Part shown: positions 35,367-41,570 of the stretch, in pieces | How the letters are laid out: every line of letters begins with the position of its first letter | Position numbering within the stretch: position 1 is the first letter of the stretch | Assembly: GCF_900089605.1 (NCBI RefSeq) | Contig: NZ_LT594324.1 | Location: 434,001 to 498,000, forward strand | From: Micromonospora narathiwatensis | GTDB lineage: Bacteria; Actinomycetota; Actinomycetes; Mycobacteriales; Micromonosporaceae | DNA length: 64,000 nucleotides | Direction of reading: 5' to 3' | Made by a program: the position numbers and the translations under genes | Notes under the pieces: generated by a model | Seen by the model: the letters and a program-made list of their open reading frames with translations, nothing else | Databases searched by the model: none | What the model was told of the DNA's origin: nothing

Positions 35367-35627
35367 TCAGGCAGGTCGGGCGCCCACCGCGTCGCGGACC
35401 TCGGCGCCCTGGGCGCCCTCCACCGCCCGGGCGCAGTGCGCGCAGCAGAAGAAGCGGCCGTTGACCTCGACGCCGTGGCCGACGATCTTGATCTGGCAGT
35501 GCTCGCAGATCGGCGCCATCTTGTGGATCGCGCACTCGAAGCAGTCGAAGGTGTGCGTGGCCCCGTTGACCGTACGCACCTCGAACGCCATCCAGTAGTC
35601 GTTGCCGCAGACCTCGCAGGTAGCCAT
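35367..35627 (-). CDS. Small LIM/zinc-ribbon-like protein, unknown function
   Basis: The 86 residues have nine cysteines in pairs: CEVCGNDY, HTFDCFECAIH, CEHCQIKIVGHGVEVNGRFFCCAHCARAVE. The spacing (CxxC, C-x2-C-x2-H, CxxC, C-C-x2-C) fits two zinc sites like a LIM domain. It is cytoplasmic, with no signal. ATG 35627 is chosen since the CxxC module starts at once and GGGGGG precedes it; an upstream ATG (35660) would add 11 residues. The position between the thiol-redox pair and msrB suggests redox sensing or zinc handling, which is inference only. Confidence 0.78.
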   Translation of the reverse strand: MATCEVCGNDYWMAFEVRTVNGATHTFDCFECAIHKMAPICEHCQIKIVGHGVEVNGRFFCCAHCARAVEGAQGAEVRDAVGARPA

Positions 35628-35662
35628 GCCAAACCCCCCGAAAACGGACCTGTGGCCCAAGG

Positions 35663-36067
35663 CTAGCGGGGATCCAGCCGGATGGAGACCGAGTTCACGC
35701 AGTGCCGGGTGTCCTTCGGGGTGAATCCCTCACCCTCGAAGACGTGCCCGAGGTGGCTGTCGCACCGGGCGCAGCGGATCTCCGTACGCCGCATGCCGAG
35801 GGTGTTGTCGGGGATCTCCTTCACCGCCCCGGGGATGGCGTCGTCGAAGCTCGGCCAGCCACAGTGCGAGTCGAACTTGTCCTCGCTGCGGAACAGCTCC
35901 GCACCGCAGGCCCGGCAGTGGTAGACACCGGGGGTCTTGGTGTCGACGTACTCGCCGGTCCACGGCCGCTCGGTGCCGGCCTGGCGGAGCACCCGGAATT
36001 CCTCAGGGCTGAGCCGGACCCGCCACTCTTCCTCGGTACGGGGCAGCTCGTTCTCGTCAAGACTCAC
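35663..36067 (-). CDS. msrB: Peptide-methionine (R)-S-oxide reductase MsrB
   Basis: It repairs oxidised methionine (R form) with thioredoxin. The 134 residues have four zinc cysteines (Cys51, Cys54 in YHCRACG; Cys99, Cys102 in IRCARCDSHLGHVF) and the catalytic Cys123 in RHCVNSVSIRL. GWPSF and EGEGFTPKDTRHC are conserved. GTG 36067 has TACCGT exactly six bases upstream and no Shine-Dalgarno. It is divergent from the LigD-type polymerase gene, with 47 bases between. Confidence 0.96.
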   Translation of the reverse strand: MSLDENELPRTEEEWRVRLSPEEFRVLRQAGTERPWTGEYVDTKTPGVYHCRACGAELFRSEDKFDSHCGWPSFDDAIPGAVKEIPDNTLGMRRTEIRCARCDSHLGHVFEGEGFTPKDTRHCVNSVSIRLDPR

Positions 36068-36073
36068 CGGTCA

Positions 36074-36079
36074 ACGGTA
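36074..36079 (-). promoter_or_regulatory. Putative -10 element of a leaderless msrB transcript
   Basis: TACCGT on the minus strand is six bases before the GTG start. Confidence 0.45.
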
Positions 36080-36102
36080 CGCCGGGCGTCGGTGGCATCG
36101 CA

Positions 36103-36108
36103 TATCGT
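36103..36108 (+). promoter_or_regulatory. Putative -10 element of a leaderless LigD-type polymerase transcript
   Basis: TATCGT is six bases before the ATG at 36115. It is 23 bases from the msrB hexamer on the other strand, so the two promoters are divergent and may overlap. Confidence 0.45.
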
Positions 36109-36114
36109 CGCGCA

Positions 36115-37143
36115 ATGGCTGGCAGCAAGGCCGCAGCCGAGGAGATCGAGGTCGCCGGGCACACCGTACGGCTCAGCAGCCCGGACCGGGTGATCTTCCC
36201 GCAGCGCGGCTTCACCAAGGCGGACGTCTTCCACTACTACCTCGCGGTCGGTGAGGGGATCATGCGCGCCCTGCGCGACCGGCCGACCACGTTGCAGCGC
36301 TTCCCCGAGGGCATCGAGGGGGAGATGTTCTTCCAGAAGCGGGTGCCGGCCCGGGGCGTACCCCCGTGGGTGGCGACCGCGGAGATCGCCTTCCCCAGTG
36401 GCCGGAAGGCGGCGGAGTTGTGCCCGGCCGACCTGGCGCACGTGGCCTGGGCCGCCCAGATGGGCACGGTGGTCTTCCACCCGTGGCCGGTCCGCGCCGC
36501 CGACGTCGACCAGCCGGATGAGCTGCGGATCGACCTGGATCCGCAGCCCGGCACGGACTTCACCGACGCGGTCACCGCCGCCGGCGAGCTGCGGGCGCTG
36601 CTCGACGAGCTGGGGGCGACCGGCTGGCCGAAGACCTCCGGCGGCCGGGGCGTGCACGTCTACCTGCGCATCCAGCCGCGCTGGACGTTCGTCGAGGTGC
36701 GCCGGGCCACCATCGCGCTGGCCCGCGAGCTGGAGCGCCGCCGCCCCGAGTTGGTGACCACGGCCTGGTGGAAGGAGGAGCGCGGCAGCCGGGTCTTCGT
36801 GGACTTCAACCAGATGGCCCGGGACCGGACCATCGCCTGCGCTTACTCGCTGCGGGCCAACGCGCGGGCCACCGTCTCCACCCCGGTCGACTGGGACGAG
36901 CTGACCCAGGTCGACCCGGACGACTTCGATCTGCGCAGCGTGCCGGCCCGGGTGGCCGAGCGGGGAGACCCGCACGCGGGCATCGACGACACCCCGTGGG
37001 ACATCACCCCGCTGCTGGAGTGGGCCGAGCGGGACGCCGCCGCCGGGCAGGGCGACATGCCGTACCCGCCGGAATACCCGAAGATGCCGGGCGAACCGAA
37101 GCGGGTGCAGCCCTCCAAGGACCGCGACCGCCCCCGGGCCTGA
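36115..37143 (+). CDS. LigD-type primase-polymerase (non-homologous end joining)
   Basis: This stand-alone 342-residue protein matches the polymerase domain of LigD, an archaeo-eukaryotic primase fold. It has the catalytic pair in RIDLDPQPGTDF (Asp-x-Asp), the motif TSGGRGVHVYLRI and the third acidic residue region GSRVFVDFNQMARDRTIACAYSLR. No ligase or nuclease domain is fused. In NHEJ it adds a few nucleotides, often ribonucleotides, at broken ends with Ku. Neither Ku nor LigD-nuclease is in the window, but a LigC-type ligase lies at 48886-49998. The C-terminus is basic and low-complexity. Confidence 0.93.
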   Translation: MAGSKAAAEEIEVAGHTVRLSSPDRVIFPQRGFTKADVFHYYLAVGEGIMRALRDRPTTLQRFPEGIEGEMFFQKRVPARGVPPWVATAEIAFPSGRKAAELCPADLAHVAWAAQMGTVVFHPWPVRAADVDQPDELRIDLDPQPGTDFTDAVTAAGELRALLDELGATGWPKTSGGRGVHVYLRIQPRWTFVEVRRATIALARELERRRPELVTTAWWKEERGSRVFVDFNQMARDRTIACAYSLRANARATVSTPVDWDELTQVDPDDFDLRSVPARVAERGDPHAGIDDTPWDITPLLEWAERDAAAGQGDMPYPPEYPKMPGEPKRVQPSKDRDRPRA

Positions 37144-37164
37144 CCGCTGCCTCGCCCCACACCA

Positions 37165-37180
37165 GGATCGTGCTCGATCC
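37165..37180. terminator. Small hairpin between convergent genes
   Basis: GGATCG (37165-37170) pairs perfectly with CGATCC (37175-37180) with a four-base loop, after the polymerase gene. It could be a weak terminator. Confidence 0.4.
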
Positions 37181-37224
37181 GGGAAGTAGTGGCATCGGAG
37201 CGCACCCGGCCGGAGGCGGCTAGG

Positions 37225-37491
37225 TCAGCCGGCGGCACTCCGGTCGTCGGTGGGTGCGCAGAGGCCGTCGTGGTCGTCGCGGCGTCGGCAGCGGCCGGCG
37301 CCGTCGAGCCGGGCGTCACACCAGATCCGGGTACGCACGAACTGCCGGTCCTCCTCGCTGAGCGTGGTCTCACCGAAGTCGATGGCGGTGACGTGGCCGA
37401 GCGAGTCGCGGAGCGTCACGGCGAGCGCGCCGGCCTCGTCCTGGCTGGTCAGCGTGGTGGGCAGGTGGATGATCCAGCGGGGTGGGGTCAT
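37225..37491 (-). CDS. Small acidic protein of unknown function, coupled to a 45-residue ORF
   Basis: The 88 residues read MTPPRWIIHLPTTLTSQDE, then AGALAVTLRDSLGHVTAIDFGETTLSEEDRQFVRTRIWCD, and a basic Cys-containing end (GAGRCRRRDDHDGLCAP). A beta-alpha-beta pattern is likely but no family is recognised. Its ATG shares one base with the stop of the upstream 45-residue ORF (TGATG), which means translational coupling. A lipoprotein gene lies just upstream of both on the same strand. Confidence 0.72.
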   Translation of the reverse strand: MTPPRWIIHLPTTLTSQDEAGALAVTLRDSLGHVTAIDFGETTLSEEDRQFVRTRIWCDARLDGAGRCRRRDDHDGLCAPTDDRSAAG

Positions 37492-37628
37492 CACGGACAC
37501 CGGCCGTCGGGGGTGTCCAGGTCGCGGTGGCGGCAGTGCTTGTGCCGCGACTGCCACTGTCGCAGGGCCTGGCGGATGCGTTCGGCCTCGGTTCTCGCCG
37601 TGGCCAGCTCGCGGTACAGGCGTTCCAT
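37491..37628 (-). CDS. Very small helical ORF (45 residues), unknown function
   Basis: It reads MERLYRELATARTEAERIR followed by QALRQWQSRHKHCRHRDLD and ends TPDGRCP. The first 30 residues look like one amphipathic helix and the end carries two Cys and several His, possibly a metal site. The stop overlaps the next ATG (TGATG). GGAGGG lies about 18 bases upstream of the ATG, farther than usual. It is supported by coupling and by codon use with G/C third positions. Confidence 0.6.
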   Translation of the reverse strand: MERLYRELATARTEAERIRQALRQWQSRHKHCRHRDLDTPDGRCP

Positions 37629-37661
37629 TTCGTCCGGACCAAAGCCCTCCGTCCGGGTCGG

Positions 37662-38234
37662 TCAGGGCTTCGCGCACGCCGGCCACGCGTAGATGTCGAG
37701 GTAGATGGCGGCCGGGGCGGTGACCGACCACTGCGGGGACGGTGGCCGGTCCGCCGAACTCGGCCGGACGTCGGCAAGCTGTGCCGCCTGCGACCGGACC
37801 TGTAGCCGGCTGGGTACGCCCCGCACGGTTCGGCAGTAGGTGAGATTCACCTCGCCGGACAGGTTCGGCGAGAGAGCAGGGTCCGCCACCGGCGACCAGC
37901 CGCCGTCGATTGCCACGTGATCATAGGTCCGGCGCAGGGTGGACTCGTCGTAGTCGTGGTCCGGCCGCCAGGCCAGCGAGACCGAGGTGTTCGACACATC
38001 CTCCTTGTTCAGCCGGTGGCAGCCCGTGGTGCGGGTGATGCCGTCGACCTGCCGCGCCCCCTCCGGCCGCACGGCGAGGACCGGGTCGCCCGCGTACGCG
38101 TCGAGCACCGCGCCCTCGTCGTCCGGGACGGCACAGCCCGGCACCAGCGGGCCGGGTGTTTGACCGGTCCCGCCGCAGCCGGTCAGCGCGAGCGCCAGCA
38201 GCGCGAGCGCTGGCCAGCTTCCCCGTGGTTTCAT
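37662..38234 (-). CDS. Predicted lipoprotein of unknown function
   Basis: The 190 residues have a signal MKPRGSWPALALLALALTGC with the lipidated Cys20. The exposed part has Cys34, Cys72 and Cys134, and Cys187 near the end, probably as two disulfides. No catalytic motif is seen. ATG has TAACCT six bases upstream and no Shine-Dalgarno. It is divergent from the large ABC exporter operon and is followed 33 bases later by the small coupled ORFs, perhaps in one transcript. Confidence 0.82.
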   Translation of the reverse strand: MKPRGSWPALALLALALTGCGGTGQTPGPLVPGCAVPDDEGAVLDAYAGDPVLAVRPEGARQVDGITRTTGCHRLNKEDVSNTSVSLAWRPDHDYDESTLRRTYDHVAIDGGWSPVADPALSPNLSGEVNLTYCRTVRGVPSRLQVRSQAAQLADVRPSSADRPPSPQWSVTAPAAIYLDIYAWPACAKP

Positions 38235-38240
38235 CGATCC

Positions 38241-38246
38241 AGGTTA
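38241..38246 (-). promoter_or_regulatory. Putative -10 element of the 38234 lipoprotein gene
   Basis: TAACCT on the minus strand is six bases before the ATG. Confidence 0.45.
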
Positions 38247-38393
38247 GGGCGGGTCCTGCCAGCCCGGTGGTCCCTGGTGCCGGTGCCCCGGGTGGACGAC
38301 AGGTAACGATCATGTAACGCGTGCGAACCTTTCCCGCCTCCCGACCGCTCTCCCTTGTCATCGGCCCGACCGGGGGCCAGGGGAGGGCGTCGG

Positions 38394-41300
38394 ATGAAGT
38401 TGGTGTGGAGGCGGGCCGTCGAGGCGCGCGGGCTGCTACTCGCCGCCGCGGTCGCGGCGCTGGTCGCGGTCGCGCTGGTCACCGGGCTCTCCGACTACAA
38501 CCGTCGAGCCGTCGACGCCGGTCAACGGGCGGTACTAGCCGCCGCCCCGGCCGAGGAACGCAGCCTGCTGGTCAGCGGCTCCGGCGGCCGGGACACCGCG
38601 GCGTACGCCGAGCGGGACCGCGCGGTCCGCGCCCAGTTCGCCGACGGGCTGGGCGGCGTGCCGGTCTCCGTCGCCGCCGCCCGGTACGGCACCGGACGCG
38701 AGCTGACCGGGGACCTCGGTGCCGCCCGGATCGGCAACGACCCGATGTTCGCCAACCTCGCCACGCTGGCCGACCTGCCCGCGCACGCCGAACTCACCGC
38801 CGGCTCGTGGCCGACGCGCGGGGCGACGCCGTTGCAGGTCACCCTCCCGGAGAAGATCGCCGGCCAGCTCGGGCTGCGGACCGGGGACCGGGTGCCGCTC
38901 TACGACCGCAGTGCCGAGCGGGCCGGCGCGGTGGTGGTCGCCGGCACCTGGCGGCCCCGCGACCCGAGCGAGCCGTACTGGCGGCTGGCGCCGGGCGTCG
39001 GCGACAGCCAGGGGACCGACGCGGTCACCTCGAACGGGCCGTTCACGCTGGACCCGGCCGACTTCGAGCGCACCTTCCCCGGCTCCACGTCCGCCGCCTG
39101 GCTGGTCGCGCCCAACCTCGCCACCGTCGAGCCGAGCCGGCTGGCCGGAGTCAAGGCGGCGGTGGCCACCGTCGCCGAGAAGATCCCCGACGCCACCGGG
39201 CTCGGCTCCTCCGCCCAGACCGTCAGCAACCTGGGCCGGCTCGCCGACCGGCTCGGCAGGGCCGACCTGGTGGGCAGGTCCGCCCTGCTCACCCCGCTGC
39301 TGCTGATCGTGGTTCTCGGCGGGTACGCGCTGGTGCTGGTCGCCGCGTTGCTGAACGAGGACCGGCGGGCGCAGACCGCGCTGCTGCGCGCCCGGGGCGC
39401 CGCCCGTGGACAGATCGCCGGCCTCGCCGTACGGGAGGCGACCCTGGTGGTGGCTCCGGCCCTCCTGCTGGCACCGCCGCTGACCGCGGAGGCGGTGCGG
39501 TGGATCGGTGCCGACCTACGGCTGGCCGACGCCGCTCTCGGCCAGGTCTGGGCGGTGGCGGTCGCGGCCGCGGTCGGCTGCCTGCTCGCCATGGTGATGC
39601 CGGCGCTGCGTCGGGCCGGCACCTACGTCGCCGACATGGCGGCCCGGTCCCGCCCGACCCGGGGCGCGGCCGTCCAGCGGGCCAGCGTCGACCTGGCGCT
39701 CGTCGCGCTCGCCGTACTCGCCTGGACCCAGCTGCGGCAGTACGCCTCGCCCCTCGCGGGGGCCGGCGGCCAGCTCGGTATCGACCCGCTGCTCGCCGCC
39801 GCGCCCACCATCGGCGTGCTGGCCGGGGCGGTGGTCGCGCTGCGGCTGCTGCCGCCGGCGACCCGGTTCGCCGAGCGTTTCGTCGACCGGCGGCCGTGGA
39901 CCGCCACCATTCTCGGCATGTGGCAGGCCGGCCGCCGGCCGCACGCCGGTCCGGTGCTGCTACTCGCCCTCGCCGTCGGCAGCAGCACCCTGGCCTGGTC
40001 GCTGATGGCCTCCTGGGATCGTTCGCAGAGGGACCAGGCCCGGCACACCGTCGGGACCGACCTGCGGCTGACCGAGCGCAACGGCGTCGCGCCGGCCGAC
40101 CGGGCCGCCGCGCTGGCCGTGGTGCCCGGAGTGGAGCGGGTGCTGCCGGCCTGGCGCGACGACGTCCGGCTGGGCCGCAACGACCTGCCGGTGACCGTGG
40201 TGAGCCTGGACGCGTCCGCCGCGAAGGGGCTGATCCGGCTCGACGACGCCGCCGGTGGCGCGTCCGCGCCGGAACTGCTGGACCGGCTGGCGCACCGCCT
40301 CGTGCCTCCCGGGGTCACCCTCCCGGCCGGCGCCCGAAAGTTCGCCGGCACCGTCCGTACCCCGGTTGTCTCGCCGTTCGGGGCGCCGCAGGTCGCCGTT
40401 GTGGCGCTGCTCGCCACCGACGACGGTACGACCTGGCGGCTGCCGCTGGCGGTGGGGCAGGGCGACCGGCCGGTGCCGTTCTCCGTCCAACTGCCGGAAA
40501 CCGGCGGTACTCCGCTGCGCCTGACCGGGTTCGAGGCCGACGCGGGCGCGGCGACCGGCACCAGCTACCGGCTGCGTCTCGACGGGCTTCGGCTCACCGA
40601 CGCCGGCGGGGGCGCGCTGCCGCTCTCCCTCGGCACCGGCTGGCGGCTGACCGATCCCCTGCGGGGCCCGGGTGAGTCGGCCGGGGTCGGCGGCACCACC
40701 GTGGACGTCACGCACGAGGTGAAGTTGCCGGAAGGGCTCCTGCAGTTCGCGCGCCAGCCGTCGTCCCGGTTCGCCGTGGTGCGGACCGGGGACGACGCTG
40801 CGGTGCCCGCGCTCATGACGCCCGGCGCCGCGGCAGCGTTGAACCTCCACAACGGGGACACGGTCACCCTCTCGCTCTCCGGGGTGTCCCTGCCGGTTCG
40901 GCTGGTCGGGCAGGTCGCGGCCGTGCCTGCCACCGAGCGGGACGGGATCCTGCTGGACCTGCCGGCCGCCGCCGACTGGCTGCTGGGCCAGCAGGGCACG
41001 GTCCGGCCGCCGTCCGAGTGGTGGCTGGGCACCGGCGGCGACCACGCCGCCGCGGCGGCTGCCCTCGCCGCGCTGCCCGGGACCACCCTGCTCGACCGGC
41101 GCCAGGTCGCCGCGGAGGCGGCCCGGGACCCGTACTGGTTGGGGGCGCGCACCGGGCTGCTCGCCGCCGCCCTCGGCGCGGTGCTGCTCGCCCTGGTCGG
41201 CCTGGCCGTCGACGTCTGGGCGACGACCCGGCACCGGATGACGGAGTTCGCCGTGCTGCACACGCTCGGCGCGACACCGCGCCTGCTGGCAAGGGCGCTC

Positions 41301-41570
41301 CTGGCCGAGCAGACCTTCCTCGCCGGCATCGGGGTCGGGGTGGGCCTGCTGGTCGGGGCGGGGGTCGCGGCCACCATGGTGCCGCTGGTGATCCTCACCC
41401 CGGCCGCCGGCCGACCGGTGCCCGACGCGGCCTTCATCCTGCCCTGGACGCCGGTCGGGGCGACCGCGCTCGGGCTGCTCGCGGTCGCCCTGACGTTCAG
41501 CGCCGTCATCACCGCCGGCATCCGCCAGCGGGTGGCCGCGGCCCAGCTCCGGATCGGGGGAGAACGATGA
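38394..41570 (+). CDS. Large FtsX/MacB-type ABC permease, first subunit
   Basis: The 1058 residues have about 10 membrane segments: one at the start (LLLAAAVAALVAVALVTGL), several between about 300 and 550, and three near the C-terminus (GLLAAALGAVLLALVGLAV, TFLAGIGVGVGLLVGAGVAA, ALGLLAVALTFSAVIT). Two large external domains separate them, so it looks like two FtsX units fused. The conserved FtsX-type helix FAVLHTLGATPRLLARALLAEQ before the last segments would contact the ATPase. ATG has gggaggg upstream. Its stop overlaps the next gene (ATGA). The operon likely exports or extracts a lipid, lipoprotein or peptide. Confidence 0.9.
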   Translation: MKLVWRRAVEARGLLLAAAVAALVAVALVTGLSDYNRRAVDAGQRAVLAAAPAEERSLLVSGSGGRDTAAYAERDRAVRAQFADGLGGVPVSVAAARYGTGRELTGDLGAARIGNDPMFANLATLADLPAHAELTAGSWPTRGATPLQVTLPEKIAGQLGLRTGDRVPLYDRSAERAGAVVVAGTWRPRDPSEPYWRLAPGVGDSQGTDAVTSNGPFTLDPADFERTFPGSTSAAWLVAPNLATVEPSRLAGVKAAVATVAEKIPDATGLGSSAQTVSNLGRLADRLGRADLVGRSALLTPLLLIVVLGGYALVLVAALLNEDRRAQTALLRARGAARGQIAGLAVREATLVVAPALLLAPPLTAEAVRWIGADLRLADAALGQVWAVAVAAAVGCLLAMVMPALRRAGTYVADMAARSRPTRGAAVQRASVDLALVALAVLAWTQLRQYASPLAGAGGQLGIDPLLAAAPTIGVLAGAVVALRLLPPATRFAERFVDRRPWTATILGMWQAGRRPHAGPVLLLALAVGSSTLAWSLMASWDRSQRDQARHTVGTDLRLTERNGVAPADRAAALAVVPGVERVLPAWRDDVRLGRNDLPVTVVSLDASAAKGLIRLDDAAGGASAPELLDRLAHRLVPPGVTLPAGARKFAGTVRTPVVSPFGAPQVAVVALLATDDGTTWRLPLAVGQGDRPVPFSVQLPETGGTPLRLTGFEADAGAATGTSYRLRLDGLRLTDAGGGALPLSLGTGWRLTDPLRGPGESAGVGGTTVDVTHEVKLPEGLLQFARQPSSRFAVVRTGDDAAVPALMTPGAAAALNLHNGDTVTLSLSGVSLPVRLVGQVAAVPATERDGILLDLPAAADWLLGQQGTVRPPSEWWLGTGGDHAAAAAALAALPGTTLLDRRQVAAEAARDPYWLGARTGLLAAALGAVLLALVGLAVDVWATTRHRMTEFAVLHTLGATPRLLARALLAEQTFLAGIGVGVGLLVGAGVAATMVPLVILTPAAGRPVPDAAFILPWTPVGATALGLLAVALTFSAVITAGIRQRVAAAQLRIGGER

